Positions 10,133-22,962 of a DNA stretch of 64,000 nucleotides are shown here, piece after piece. Position numbers and translations under genes: made by a program. This stretch comes from Mixia osmundae IAM 14324 (Eukaryota > Basidiomycota > Mixiomycetes > Mixiales > Mixiaceae). The notes beneath the pieces are model-generated. The model did no database searches and was not told the DNA's origin. It saw only the letters and a program-made list of their open reading frames with translations. Positions within the stretch are counted from its first letter, which is position 1, and each line of letters starts with the position of its first letter. The stretch is taken from positions 947,088 through 1,011,087 of the forward strand of contig NW_014575559.1 of assembly GCF_000708205.1 (NCBI RefSeq), read 5' to 3'.

Positions 10133-13100
10133 ATGTCAGCGACGACCTTGTCGGCTCCCCACCCTGATCACTACAACCGGCACAGCATAGCAAGCGAAGG
10201 AAATCCATCGCTGGCGAGAGATTCGATGGCCGAACACGACTTTCCACCTGATGATCACTTGGCCATCAGGTCAGAAGCCAGAGCAGATAGTCGTAGTCCG
10301 TCCGTCTACTCGTCTACGTCGGACGCATCTTCCTATTCAGTGCACGAACTGGCACCTGTTCAGGTCATCTCACGCACACCGGCAAGGCGCATGTCCACGA
10401 AAGCCTCATTCACGCGATACGACGCTACTGCTGCTTATCGACTCTCTGACGGATCAGAATCGATCGGCTCGCCTGGCTTGAAACACAAGACGAGCTGGTC
10501 CAACTCCATCCTGAGTGATGACTCTGTCGAGGCAAGTCAGGACGAAGAGGAGGATTCGAATGGTGCCCAAGTCGTCGCGAGCGCAAAGAGAGTCACGCTG
10601 CCCGAAAGGGGTACAACGATGAGCAGGAGGATATCGCTCTTGCCTGGTCTGGGAGCCATTGCCGCTTCGGCAGACAGCCCTGTCCTGTCCAATGATTCAC
10701 GAGATAGTCCAAAGGCAGCAAGGGTTGTTCCCACCATCAACGAGCCTTTCTCGCCGCCTCTATCGGATGCCTCGTTCTCTTTCGACGCGTACGATCACGC
10801 AGACGAATCTACCCTGTCGCAATCGGACAGAGACGCCTTCAGCTTTTCGGATATGCCGACACAGCAACTGCTGCCATCCCTACCTATCGATACGCGTCCT
10901 AAAGCGGTGCCTCAACCGGAGGAGGACGAAGACTCGCTGAGCGAGTTGGCAGGGAGCAAGAAAACAAAGGCCACCAAGAACGCATGGAGGAGAAGCGGTG
11001 CTGTCTTCAACACAGACGACGCTCAACTCAAGCAGCTAAGCGATATCCCTTCGCGCACATTTATCAGAAGTGCGTTCCCCCTACTCTTCTGCGAGAGCCG
11101 GTACTGATCAGTAGAGTGCAGCTCACTCACGATCGGGATCAGCAGCATCGAGCAAGTCCTCTGTCAAAGACTCGTCATCCCCTTCTGCTTCACCTCTCGC
11201 TGCAGCAGTAGGCCAGTTCAACAAGATCACTGCACCTTTACGTATCAAATCAAGAGACACATCATCACACAGTCTATCATCATTACCGCGCTCGGGCTCC
11301 TCTTCCTCCCTCCTGTCCAATAAGTTCGATCTGCTAGATAAGAAGAAAGTCAGAACGGCCTCACCTGGCAAAATCGCTTTGCTTGGAAGCGATTCTGATA
11401 CTCAGCCTGAGCCAGACAGATCGAGCACGCTCGACGTGAGACCGCCGACGCTCTCGCTCGATTTTGAAGGCTCTTCGCCTTTGTTCGATCTGGACTTTTC
11501 GAAGAATTTCCTCATCGATGCTCCCTCAGAGCCTACCGCGAGCCCTACCGAGCTTGCACGAGAAGTAGATCCAGTCACCACAGCAGCATCAGTAGCGCCA
11601 ACTGTTCAGCCAGAGACCACTCGAGCACGCCGTTCGAGCTCACTTGCACCCTCGATCACATCCAGTCAGCTTCCTTTGCAGAGGTCGAGCTCATTCGCTA
11701 GCATACGCAAACCTGTCACGATCATCCCGGTAGCAGAAAAGACACCGGAAGAAGACGAAGCTGATGATGCTCTGCACATTGCTTTTCCAATGTCAAACGA
11801 GATCAAGTCCTCGCCTTTGCCTCCTTTGCCGAACGAGACCTATCTTAACAGAGCAACGGACAATATGCAAGACAAGCTGAGAGCGACGCCTTCTTGCGTC
11901 AACGGTCGCGACGCGATCGCTGCGCCGCCTGTCGTGCTACCACTGGGCACTTCTCTGCGCTCGACGCTGCAGCCTGTTCCGCTTGGCAAGCAGAGCCGGA
12001 GACGGTCTCTTCTGCAACTCGGCAGGAAGCTCACATCCGAGAAAAAGCCCGCTCCTGTCGATCCGCCACCCGCACCTCCCGTGGCGTCTTTGCGCAAACG
12101 TCGAGGCTCGCTCGATATGCTTCGTTCGGCTATCGGTCTCAGCGAAGCTGCAGAAGCTCGCAATGCCGACACTTCGTCGCGACCTCCGTCACGAGCGGCA
12201 ACGATCAATACCGACACGCTCGACGCGCGGCAAGCCAGTCCAGACAGCGAGCATTCGCCAGTCGACGATAGTCTGATCAAACCGGCCGCTCATCGCAAGT
12301 CGTCTCTGCCCGGTCGCGTCGGTATGAACAAAGGCACCAATTACGCCTTTCCCGAACACAGACGGACGCCCTCGAGCGTGACTTCCCACGAGAGTGCGAG
12401 CAGTAGCGCTACGTCTCGTGCAGGTACGCTGCCCAGACGAGATCAATCGACGCCGTCGCCCACAGCGCGCAAGCGCGGACCTGATTCTGGCTTCGGATCA
12501 GACTCGTCGCTCTCGGCTGCTTGGATTGCTCTCGAAGACTCGCTGAGCACCTTCGTCAATGGTCTACGCACTAATAAAGCCGATCGTAGCGAGGCCATCA
12601 TACGTGGCCTATTGCCCTTCTTGGCAGCTCACGAAAGCGACAATACGACTTCAGACGTTCTGAATGCAAGTCTAGCACGCAGACAGCGGGACATACTCCA
12701 TGCTTGGGTGCTCCATATGCTGCAAGATCTACGGATTGGTCCTGCCAATCGTGGCGCATGTCTAGAAGGCATCGCGAAAGTCATGGAGAGTCCTTTCTTC
12801 TCCTACTTTGCGCTGTTGGACGATCTAGCCGGTCAACGTCGATATGCTTCGGTGCTTGTCTCGCTGCTCGATTTTGCTGTCGAAAAGCTCAACGAAAAGG
12901 CTGTCTACGCCAACACGCTAGCTTTCGCTGGAAGGCTGCTGGCAGTCGCATACTTCAGGCTAGAGGACGTGGGACTCAAGCTGATGCGATTGCTACCGCC
13001 TCTAAAGCCTAAACACTACGATCGCATCGTCGCAGAGTGCCTCGTCTCGCCCGTACACGGCGAGAAAGCTTCGATCATCTACCCACCGCATCTCGATGCG

Positions 13101-15349
13101 TTGATTTACAAGGATGCGCGGTCAACAGCTGCGATCATCACGCCAATGCGCGCAGTCGAAGAAGACGAAGACTGTCTAGCTCAGAATGTGTCTTGCAAAG
13201 TCGAGATGACGGGCAATTGGTACGCAAAGCACAAAAGCCCTGCAAAGGTACTGACATGTCCAGCAGGCTCATTCGCTGGACAGCGTCGGACTCTGATCTA
13301 CCTTTTGCTTTCTATCGAGCATACTATCGCCAGCTCGCAAGTTATATCGCTGCAAGCCCCGCAAGCTCGTCGCATGTCTCCTTGCGCGATCTGCTGCGTG
13401 CGCCGGGCTTTGTTTCCGTGACGGCTTCAGTGCTCGAGAAGCTCGACGCGCTTGTACATCGCAACATGCGTTCCGTGACCACCCTCAGCCCGTCGGGCAC
13501 TGATTTCAGCATGAGTGACCATGCACAGCTGGCAATGGGCGCAAAGCCAAAGGTGCTCGATATGGCTCATCGTCGCATCGCTACCAGTCTGCTCGAGATT
13601 GTCAGCCAAATCTTGCCCACAGATGACATCGAGCAGGAGCCAAGGTATCCCTTTGCGGACCTTTTGAGCGTCTGGATGCGTGCACTGACCAAGCGGACGA
13701 GTCTCTACGATGTCAGAGGGGGCTTCCTGCTGCTTGATCTTGTCGAGACATTGCTCCACGCGATATGCACCCCCACATCGCAGCAAGGTGGTCTCGAAGA
13801 TCAAGTCAGCGTTCGACAGCAACGTCAGGCCGGCTTGCGTTCGTTCGATACTACCTTTGTGCTTTCCTTTGTTCGCACAATTCTGCTCAAGGCGGACAAC
13901 ACTGTGTGCTTGATGCGTACCATCGCCTTCCTATATTCCTCATTTGACATGTAGGCGTCTCTGCTGATTCGCATCGGACATTCTGATGCTCGCACACAGA
14001 CTGACCACTCGGCCGCAAGATCGCGATATGCTCTGCGAGACCGTCTTGCTCGACGAAGACATTTTCGAGAGGCTCTTCCTGCATTGGAATATGAGCGTTC
14101 GTGGGGTTAGCTAATACTGTTCAATGAGCCTATGACTGGCTGATAGCTGTCTGACCCGCAGTATTTTATGCGCTTGCTTGTCTGGCGTTTGAGCGGCATC
14201 GGGACGAGTGTCCAGGACAACCCAGATAGCGCGTCGAGCGAGCGGACACTCGCACTTTTGCGCGTTTTCAGCTTACGGCTGGAAAGCATACGGCGCAGAC
14301 ACGACGAAATCGATCCACTAGACAAATATGACGATGACGACTACTTCAGACCGAAGCGCTCTACGATCTGCTCGACTCAAGGGGTTTCTGAGCAGCCATG
14401 GACGGTGGACGAGATTGCCGGCGATGCCGACATGGAATTGACGTATCGATCTGACGATGCGTCGGACGGCGACAGCTTCAGAGCGCGCGGTGCTAGCCGA
14501 GAGCTCAAAGACGTTCCTGGCGTATCCCGCGTTGTGGGATGGCTCAAGGGTAATCTACGCAAACGATCTACATCTCGCACGCGACCTGGTACGCCCGTAG
14601 GCTCTCTCGAGCCATTCAATCTGCACATCATCGAATCTTCGCCAACCTCGTCGTATGATATCATCGAGCCTCAGAGAGATTTTGCTCAGTCTGAAGACGG
14701 CACAGCAAGCGTTGATCAATATCCTTCGGAAGCAGATGTGTCTGCTTTCGACGATGCAATGACGAGTCAAACCTCCGTGTCAGCCTCTGGCAGTCCGCCC
14801 GTTACGCCGAAGCCTAGGCGCGAAGCCCTGCGAAGAAGTGGCAGCGGCAACTTCTTCCGATTCGAATTCGAGAACGAGACGCCGGTATCGGATGCGTTCG
14901 ATGCCGGGAAGCTTTCGCCTGCTGCAAAGGGCGTAGCTATCGCGCCCCGCCAGTCCAGCATCGGATTGCCTACGACGCCTTCGCCCAAAGATCGTCGTCT
15001 GTCTCGCGTTGTGGTATCGCACCGAGCGTCGCGTCGCTTTTCCAAACGAGCGTCAATATTGCCTTCGCCTGCCGTTGCGATCTTTACAAAGCACGGCTCG
15101 CTCGTACCTACGATTCCGGACGACTACACTGGAGGCTACGATAAACGGCTGCACCAGTATGCCATCCGAGCTTTGCGTGATTACGAAGATGCTCTCGTAC
15201 GTTCACATCGTCCCCAAAGTGCTAGTACTGATCGCAGATGCGCGCAGATCGAAAATGAGACCTGGCAGATCAGGCCAGAAGAGGAGGACATGATGGAAGA
15301 CACGACACCCCGGCTAGGCGTTGCATGGCCTCAGATCTTCACAGACTGA
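10133..15349 (+). CDS. large conserved-fungal-type protein (possibly DUF1765/UPF0592)
   Basis: Six exons, 10133-11069, 11143-13219, 13267-13950, 14000-14105, 14162-15196 and 15248-15349, sum to 4941 nt (1646 aa) without a frame error. The first ~700 residues are serine-rich and low complexity, with acidic and polybasic patches. The middle (from about 'WIALEDSLSTFVNGLR' to 'LPPLKPKHYDR') is a helical conserved-looking region, continuing into 'FAFYRAYYRQL' and 'DMLCETVLLDEDIFERLF'; the C-terminal third is again disordered. Layout and length recall fungal DUF1765/UPF0592 proteins, but this is from memory of the family and not certain. The last intron (51 nt, frame-preserving) could be retained. 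Confidence 0.8.
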
Positions 15350-15934
15350 AGCCATTATTCGTACCGATCAGTGATGTATAGCAAGCACAGGCACGTTGTA
15401 TGTACAATAGCACGCGTACTCACGAGTGCTGCTCCTCTGAGGACATCACGGTATGGCGATATACCATGCAGCGAAAACGAGTGTGCGCGGCTAGACGACA
15501 CTGTAGGAAAGAGGTGCATTGATTGCTCGAGCCGTAAGATGCATGTGCATGTCCTGTCTAGGTCTGCCCTCTCTCGTCGTTCGATGTTGGGGAAGAACTT
15601 GCTGCTGTGGCAGTCCCGACTCGCAGCGCTCGCCTCAAACTTGGCTCGCTTGATCGATACTCCATCCCACCAGCGGGCGTACGAACCATTCTAATCTTAA
15701 GCTGATCGTCCTGTGTTGTGACTGCGTCTGGATCGTATCGCTCAATGTCGCCTGTTGCGTGGTGTTTGAGCTCCGCTGCTGCCCAGGAGGGCTTGGTCGA
15801 ACGCCCCGCGGGTCGGTCAATCTCATCAGACGAGGGAGTTGATGGTCTATGTTCTGACTGATATGGTATGGCACCGACTCTGACATGGCTATGCGATGAT
15901 GTTACAACGACGACAAATGACACTGATGATGATA
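15350..15934. other. intergenic between convergent genes
   Basis: About 585 bases between the 3' ends of the large plus-strand gene and the minus-strand PROPPIN gene. Open frames here are short or antisense; nothing is supported. Expected to hold the two 3' UTRs and terminators. Confidence 0.4.
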
Positions 15935-17413
15935 CTAAGCGAATGCTGCCCAAGCGCTCGTCTCTGCGAGCTTGTGATACTCGAGCAAACGACAGTCTGT
16001 TGCTGTCTCGGCCGTGTCCTCTTGGGCCGGCGAGGGTAGGGCAAGTCTGAACCATCGACCGGCATGAGTGATGACAATGAGCTCCGGCGAGTTCGATTGG
16101 GCTTGCGGCCAGATACAGTGGCTGACTTCGTCTTCGAGCGAAAGTCTGGCCAGCTTGGCTTCTATTCTTGCTTCTTTCTTCCTCGCTGCAGATTCTGCTG
16201 CGATCAAAGCGGCCTCTTGCTTGACAGGATCAGTAGACGCGCTCCGGAGTGCAGAGGGCGTCTTCGGTAGCTTTGGCAGCTTACGAGAGGGCGGCGGCGC
16301 ATCGACGGGAAGACGGTACTGGCAAGACGACCAGGCCGAAGAAAAGTAGCGAGGTAGGTACGGTCTGAACATATCTAGCTTCGCTTGCTGGTCTGTTTCT
16401 ACTGCTCTCGACTTTCCTTTGACATCGCCAATGTGCCATATATGTATCGTACCCTTGTCGCTACTCAGAGCAAGCAGACTAGCATCGGGATTGAAGCGCA
16501 TGCTGAAAATGGTGGCCACATCTGTTCCGCGACGGAGTTCGTGCAGCGCTCGAGCAGTTGCTACGTCCCATATTCTGACAAGTGTGCCTTTACTCGATGC
16601 AGTGGCTAGTCGTGCTCCATCTGATGAGCATACGAGACAGGCGAGATGAGTTCGATGCGCTACAATGATCGAAATGGAGGGGTAGGGCGGTCCGAGTGTG
16701 GAGTCGTAGCCTGGCGGAGGAGCTTGCAATGCTCGCTTGCTATCGAGTGCAGGTAGATTGACAATGTTGACATGCCCAGGCTGTCGACCGGGGAATGCGA
16801 GCAATGTGGCGCCTTCACCAGAGGCCAATGCCGCCAGACCTGCAGTATCAAAACCATCAATTTCGTCTGCTTGGCACCCAGCTGAACTCACCTTGTGGAT
16901 TGTCAATGGTGGGGTAGACGCCCTCCCTCCAGACGTCGATTGTCTTGCCGCTGATGACGTTGAAGGCGAAGAGGATGACTCGTCGTCTGAGCACGACAAC
17001 GAAGCGGTCTCTCCTCACTTGGACTGCTCTGACCGTTTCTGAGAATTCAAAGGCAAGGATAGGGCGAGCTTGATTATCGTCGTAGATGATGACCTTGTTG
17101 GGCGAGTACAGCGGACTGGGCGGTCCACCGACGAGCCAGATCAAGTTGGTTCGGTGTAATGGCACGACCAGCTTGAGCGAGCCTTGGGGGAAATCTGTCA
17201 TATTGCCCCTCTTTGAGGCATGCCACGCTTGAGCAGGGGATCATCCTGACCTCTGCGGGAGATGAGCTGAAGAGGTGAAGTCTGCCAGACTGACCAGCCT
17301 GATAGCTCGGCAGTCGTGAACAAGCTGCCATCCTGATTGACTGATACCTGGACGATATTGGACCGCACGGGTGCATGCAGCTGATGCGGTGGCAGCTGCA
17401 TCTCTGCTTTCAC
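15935..17413 (-). CDS. PROPPIN (WIPI3/4-, Hsv2-like) phosphoinositide-binding beta-propeller
   Basis: Autophagy-related WD-repeat protein that binds PI3P/PI(3,5)P2 on membranes. Exons 17251-17413, 16892-17194 and 15935-16839 (introns 56 and 52 nt, both phase 1) give 456 aa. 'NQDGSLFTTAELSGWSVW' is followed across intron 1 by 'SRRDFPQGSLKLVV' and 'TNLIWLVGG', matching the Atg18 family. The lipid-binding motif reads LRRG ('LHELRRGTDVATIFSM'), the variant found in WIPI3/WIPI4-type proteins rather than FRRG of Atg18/WIPI2. 'LPRYFSSAWS' marks blade 6/7. An insertion rich in A/K/E near residues 330-380 makes it longer than typical. The start is the first ATG of the conserved frame. Confidence 0.92.
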
Positions 17414-17574
17414 ATAGCCCTCTCCGTCCGCAGATCCGAGCAGTCGAACATCGACTCGGCCGACGAGTGCCTATCGATTATCTCACGCGACTTGGCCCTC
17501 ATCATCACCTGACAGACCTGACTGGGCACATACAAACATGAATGGAATGCGACAACGGACTGACAAAGTGACGA

Positions 17575-20500
17575 TCACGACCACGGTGGAGCTTCTGCCT
17601 GACTATTCCTCTGCCTCTGCTTCAGCTCCCTCTCGCTCACAGGCGGCGGGGGCGGGGGCATGGCTTGCTGCTGGTAGGGCACATTGCCAGAGTAAGAGAG
17701 TGAAGCGCGATGGCCAGACTGCGCATTGAGAGGAATAAAGCTCGTCATGCCCTCACCGGGATTGAAGCCTGAATCGTATCCTCCGCCTTGGTTGGCAAAC
17801 GCTTCGTACCTGTTCGCCGAGCCTGTGGAAGCATGGTAGACCATGGGAGGAGCAGCAATCGCGCCGGAAGCTCTTTGCTGCTGGGCCTGTGCCTGTGCTT
17901 GTAAAGCACGCTGCTGATCGACCATGACCGAGAACGGCTGGCTCGCTTGGGCATTCATGTAATTGGCTCGATCGACAGAACTGGGTATCCTGTAGCTGGG
18001 CAAGCCCCATGCCATCTCTGCCTGTTCGGTGAGGTGGTCGATACCGGGGTGATGCCGATTCAGAGACGCTCGTCTGCCCAATTGACCCGCAGCCACATTT
18101 CTCCTTTCCCAAGCCTCTTGCTGATCGTCTCGATTCAAGACAGGCGTAACAGAGTGTCCTGCGAATCCACCCATGCCAAGACCGAGCTTCTGGATCTGCG
18201 GCGGAACCGCATCTGTGATCGTCAGAGCTCTGCCTCTGGCAGGGTAGTGATGTACCGGCGGTGGATTGACAGGCACGTTCATGTCTGCCTGCTGTGGTCT
18301 CATCGAGTAATCGCCAAAAGGTCGACTGGCGGCCTGTAGACCCTGCGTATCCTCCGCAACAGAATACGGGTTCATGGAGATCTGCGATTGCCGCTTGGCT
18401 TTCGCTTCTGAAGCAGCTGTGTACGCTTGCTGTTGTGCCAGGTGTTTGCCATAAGCAGCAGCATCGACATAAGCCATCGTATCTGGTTTCCTCGGCCCAG
18501 GCGGGAGCCCGCCATAAGGACGATCGATCTCGGTCGGCAAGGGCATTGTAGCAGATGGAGCAGACTGCGGCACGGCAGAAGTCCGCCGGGAGGGTGTCTT
18601 GAGCGACATGGGCGGCACAAAGGGTTCGGTGAGCGGTTCGCCCTTGACAAAGGGATGCAGCTTGGCTTGCTGCGGTGACCACCTTTCTATGGGATTCATA
18701 TTGAGCAATCCTTGCACGAAGTCGATAAACGATATGCGATTGTTCATCTCTGCGCTCGCGCTTGTCAGTCAGCCTAACCGATGAGAGGATGAAGAGGCCA
18801 CACCTCTATCGATATCAGATTGTTTCGCGTTCTTTCGCGTCATGGGATAGGTCTTGATGATATCAGGCAATTTGGTCGCCTGAAAGTACTTCTTCGAAGG
18901 CTGTTCTTGCGTGTTATGTTCCTTTGAATATTGCTCGAGCGATTTGAGTCGATAAGCTTTGTTGCCATACGGATCATAAGACAGATCGAAAAAATTGGCA
19001 GACTGTTTGCCCACGTCGAGCATGTGGTTCGGCGGCAGACCGAGCATCTCGACGATACGAGTCACTTGGTTGTACTCTGATGTGCCTGGGAAGAGAGGCA
19101 GGCCGAGGAAGAGCTCGACACAGATACAGCCGAGCGACCACATATCGATAGGAGAGGAGTACGGCAAGCCGAGAAGCACTTCCGGACTCCGGTAGAACCT
19201 AGACTGGATGTAGGTATAGACCGTTTGCCTTTCGTGGCACGCCGATCCAAAGTCGATGACTTTGATCTGTGGCGATTGGAGCCTGCCCATGCTATGTTAG
19301 CGCAGTCCAAATGACAAAAGGAAGAGAAGACTTGCGTCTCGAGAAGAATATTTTCTGGCTTGAGATCGCAATGAATAAGTCTTGCTTCATTGAGCACGGT
19401 GAGTGCGTCGAGAAGCTGCGAAGTGAAGACCCTGACGAGAGAAGTCGAGAGGCCTCGGAAGTTGTTCTGCTTGATGAGCTCGTACAAGTTGGAAGAGAGC
19501 AGTTCAAAGACAAGACAGAGATGTCTTGCGTGAATGAATGTATCCTTCAACCGCAGAATGTGGTGCCGATCTTGCGGATCCCATGCGTTGTTCAGCTGTG
19601 CCTTTTGCATGAGTATTTACTCTTCGGATATGCGAGAGACTGACCATTTCGAGGATGGTGACTTCCATCATGGACTGATTGAAGTAGGCTGGCTTGTTCT
19701 TGACGACTTTGACAGCCACGATCTCATGCGTTTTCATGTTCTGGCACTTGACGACTTGTCCGAACGTGCCTTGACCGAGTACATCTAATATGAGATACCT
19801 GGTGTCTGCATGAGCACGAGTAACAGAGGTAGACCGAAGGAGACACACTTGTTGCCTTCATCTGTCCCCAGCCAATCGTTGACATAGAGAATATAGTCAG
19901 AATCCTCATTGTCGTGACCGTCATTTCCGCAAGGCTTGCTGGGCTTGGTGAGGACTCGTCTGGGGTTGTACGAGAGCTCATATCGAAAGGCAGGATTGAC
20001 AAGATGATACGTCTGAGCGAGCTGTTGCGTCAACGCTTTGAGAGGCGAAACGACTCCACCCTGTGGGTCTGCTCTCCTCCCACTGGGCACAGATTCCAGA
20101 ACGGGCCTCAAGTCAGATAGCGATCGTATCCTCCTGAACGTCTGCTCGGGCGCGTCAACGGCCATTTCTTCTTCTGACTCGTGTCGACCCGTGGCAGGTC
20201 GAGACCGCGAGGGATTGCTATAAGATCTATAGGGATCATAGGGCTGCTGTGGCTCTGGCATGGGCGAGGTATGACCCCTCGAAAGCGGCGGTGGCCGATC
20301 TGCGTGCTGTCGCTCTTGCAGATTGGCGTGAGCATTGGTGGGAGAGACGGATTCTGGAGTGACAGAGTGATTGGCACTCCTGTATGCACCTTGATCGGGA
20401 GCTAGAGATCTGGGCGATGCCTGGGCAGGATCGTAGTACGGCGCCTGAGGAGCGTATTGGTGTTCCTGACTAGCAGCATAAGGATCGAACGGTCTCGCGC

Positions 20501-20885
20501 TCGCATCGCTCGTCGCCGAATTGCTATAGACCGCAGCACTCTCATACGTTGGTCCGGTGTATCTTTGCCTCGGCGGCGGCGGTTGTGAGTACTCCGTGGG
20601 CGAATAGGACATCCCACGCAGTCGCCGTTCCCTCAGAGCATTGTGCGGCTGGGCATACTGCAGGGGAGGAGGATGAGGATCCAATCCTATACCTTCCTCT
20701 GCTCTCCCGTAGGCTCCTTGACCTTGTTGGGAGTAGCCAGAGCGACCGGTAGCAAAGTTGACAGCTCCAAAGATAGACGAGCGCGCCGACTGAGGTTGCT
20801 GCTGTGGGTAGCCGTACATGGCAGACTGGGTGGCAGAGTGCTGACGATCTCGCGAAGAGGTATACATGGGGATCTGATCCGACAT
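17575..20885 (-). CDS. YAK1: Yak1-type DYRK protein kinase
   Basis: Stress- and nutrient-responsive dual-specificity kinase acting downstream of PKA. Exons 19849-20885, 19645-19798, 19336-19595, 18804-19282 and 17575-18749 total 3105 nt (1034 aa). The ~345-residue N-terminus is Q/P/S-rich. The kinase domain has the glycine loop '[11 protein letters not shown]', 'VAVKVVK', '[12 protein letters not shown]', 'IDFGSACHE', the DYRK activation-loop Y-x-Y in '[15 protein letters not shown]', and the Yak1 end block '[20 protein letters not shown]'. A Q-rich tail follows. Intron 3 (19283-19335) has a GC donor (GCAAGT): only this junction keeps '[20 protein letters not shown]' intact. It lies tandem behind the PROPPIN gene with a gap of 161 bp. 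Confidence 0.95.
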
Positions 20886-21369
20886 TGGAATGGTCCGTCG
20901 TCGGTCTATAGCATCCTCTCCTGCGTTCTACTCGATCACGCTCGTCGTCAGACTATCGTCCGCGCAATTTCCGGCCTCTCACTCGGTCTTGGTGCGCGAT
21001 GACAGCTCACGAGACCTATTTGAGCTCTTCTATCGAGTCGGCAGAGAGATTGAGCCGACAGGAAGCAGCGAAGGAGACGAACGAGGGCGATAGAGACGAG
21101 CTAGTCTCACTTTGCCTGTTCGGTCACTTTGGGCTCGCCGGGGATGATCTCAAGCTGGTCAGTGGCGGATGAGACCTACTTCTAGACAGTGACGCTCTAT
21201 CTGAGCTTGTGCGCCGACTGCAGAGAGCTGTAAAGGCCGTCGCAGCGTCACGACTTTTGCCAGCTGGTAGCGAGCCAGTCGACGCGGTCTGCACTACCCG
21301 AGTGGGGTCATTGACGCGTTAGCCTGGCCTCGTTGGCGTCCTCGTCGTCAGAGTCTCAGTCCGGCTGCA
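20886..21369. other. divergent intergenic/promoter region
   Basis: About 480 bases between the minus-strand YAK1 start and the plus-strand gene at 21370; it presumably contains both promoters. No coding frame is supported and I see no clear TATA element close to either start. Confidence 0.45.
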
Positions 21370-22293
21370 ATGGCTCTGTCAAGCGATCCGCCGGACGAGA
21401 AGCCTTCCATATCCTCACAGACCGCAGCACCTTCGGCGAAGAAGCTCGGCAAGCAGGCTGTCGCGAGTACCTCAGCCAGCGCGGCGAATAAGCGTAAAGT
21501 CGAGTCTGAGCCGGCTCAAGCTCGCAAGAAGTCCACACTGTCCTCTGTCACCGGTCCCACTGCTAGCCCGAGCATAGCAAAGAAGCCAATGGCGAAGAAA
21601 GTGAAGAGTCAGCACGCACATCTCAGCCGACCTGAAGCATCAACATCGGCCAGTCGCGGCAGTACGCCCATAGGACCCACGAGTGGCCCTACGGGTACAG
21701 ATGTAGTCCTCTCATCCAAGATGTACGACAAGCTGTTCGGCGCCAAACTCGACGAGCCGAAGCCCGTCAGGCGATCAGACCCAAGTACGGCGACACCCGC
21801 CAGGCGATCTGACTCGAGCAGGGTGTCTACTCCCATCGCTTCGACTGGTACTGCAACAACGACGACGACAAGCAAGTCTGTAGATCCTCTGGCCAGGATC
21901 AAGATCAGTAAGAAAGAGGGCGGTTCGAGCACGCCCAAGGAGAAAGTCTTGACATCGGCCGAGCGATTCAGTCAGCTGCGCCCTACTCCCGTCCCGAGGG
22001 AAAAGGTCCAGATCTGGCCGAGCAAGGAACAGTGGGAGAGAGGAAAGTATGATAAGAAGGTGAGGACTCAGATGCTGCTCAGTAACGGGAGGACGAAGAA
22101 GTACAAGCTCGTTGCGAGAAAGGCGAGCGCGAGACCGACTGTCAGATCGAGCCAGCTCAGGGGCAGACTCATGTCGGCAACCAAACCAGACGAAGTCGTT
22201 CCGATGATGCCAGAGGTTCGCAATCCCAACGAGCTCTTTCCTCTCGTGCGTCAATCGCTCTTTAGCCCAGTGAAAGCTAAACGTACGCTTTGA
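21370..22293 (+). CDS. unrecognised basic, disordered protein
   Basis: Single-exon frame of 307 aa, starting at the first ATG. The first ~190 residues are K/S/T/P-rich with several KKxK clusters suggesting nuclear localisation; the C-terminal third is more ordered and charged ('EQWERGKYDKKVRTQML', 'VPMMPEVRNPNELFPLV'). I do not recognise a family. Codon use and composition resemble its neighbours, and a shared direction with the next gene, only 32 bp away, suggests closely packed independent genes or alternative splicing into one transcript. Confidence 0.65.
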   Translation: MALSSDPPDEKPSISSQTAAPSAKKLGKQAVASTSASAANKRKVESEPAQARKKSTLSSVTGPTASPSIAKKPMAKKVKSQHAHLSRPEASTSASRGSTPIGPTSGPTGTDVVLSSKMYDKLFGAKLDEPKPVRRSDPSTATPARRSDSSRVSTPIASTGTATTTTTSKSVDPLARIKISKKEGGSSTPKEKVLTSAERFSQLRPTPVPREKVQIWPSKEQWERGKYDKKVRTQMLLSNGRTKKYKLVARKASARPTVRSSQLRGRLMSATKPDEVVPMMPEVRNPNELFPLVRQSLFSPVKAKRTL

Positions 22294-22325
22294 CGGCACA
22301 GGAGTCATTCGATATTACCCGCGTC

Positions 22326-22865
22326 ATGGGTCAGCAAGATGTACGTCATCCTCCACCATACGTCCAAAGGGGATACGTATACTGATGATGCGTACAGTCT
22401 CTTCGAGCGCCTATCCAGACACTACTCTGGCGCAATGATCCCGACGCCTTGCTCAAGCATATTGCGCAACGCAAGCTACTGAAAGCACAGTACGACGCCA
22501 TCGCGCCTCGCAGCAAAGCGCCTCCCACTCCTGCTTCATCCTCGGGCGGCAAAACCCCTCACGACCCCCGTCCGATCGACCCGTCTTTGCCCTCCTACGG
22601 AGCAGTTCGTGCTCAATCCCAAAATAGAGAATTGACTTTGGATGGCTTTGGCTCGATCAACAAGCAACATGCTGGCAAGGGGATCCACATCAAGTTGATG
22701 CACCCTTTTGTTCCGTTTGCCTCTTGGACGGAGATACGGAATGCCCAGACGACAGGAGGGAAATCAGATCTGTTCACACCTCTGTCGATGAGCTTGCCCA
22801 CCCCGCTCAATCAGACGCACGGCAGGACGCCGTACATGTCGGGCATCAAGGAGGAGCCTCACTAG
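22326..22865 (+). CDS. unrecognised 160-aa protein
   Basis: Two exons, 22326-22340 (a five-codon first exon) and 22398-22865, with a 57-nt GTACGT...ACAG phase-0 intron. The protein begins 'MGQQDSLRAPIQTLLWRNDP', continues with a helical basic segment 'LLKHIAQRKLLKAQYDAIAP', and has a conserved-looking 'GKGIHIKLMHPFVPFASWTE' block. No family is recognised. The tiny first exon is supported by an unbroken frame and good splice sites; the alternative is that these codons belong to the upstream gene by read-through splicing. Confidence 0.65.
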
Positions 22866-22962
22866 CATCATGACTCGGTCTGTTGTTGTTCATTCGTTCG
22901 TCCGTGTGTCGTCATTGATTGATCTGCGCTTCAATGAAAGTCGCGTTCGTCTCGTCACGCGA

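Noticed and set aside
13247-13332. Intron starting GTACTG in the large gene
   Set aside because: A 47-nt intron starting GTACGC at 13220 fits phase on both sides, whereas the GTACTG option needs an 86-nt intron that deletes 'FAFYRAYYRQ'-type conserved-looking sequence.
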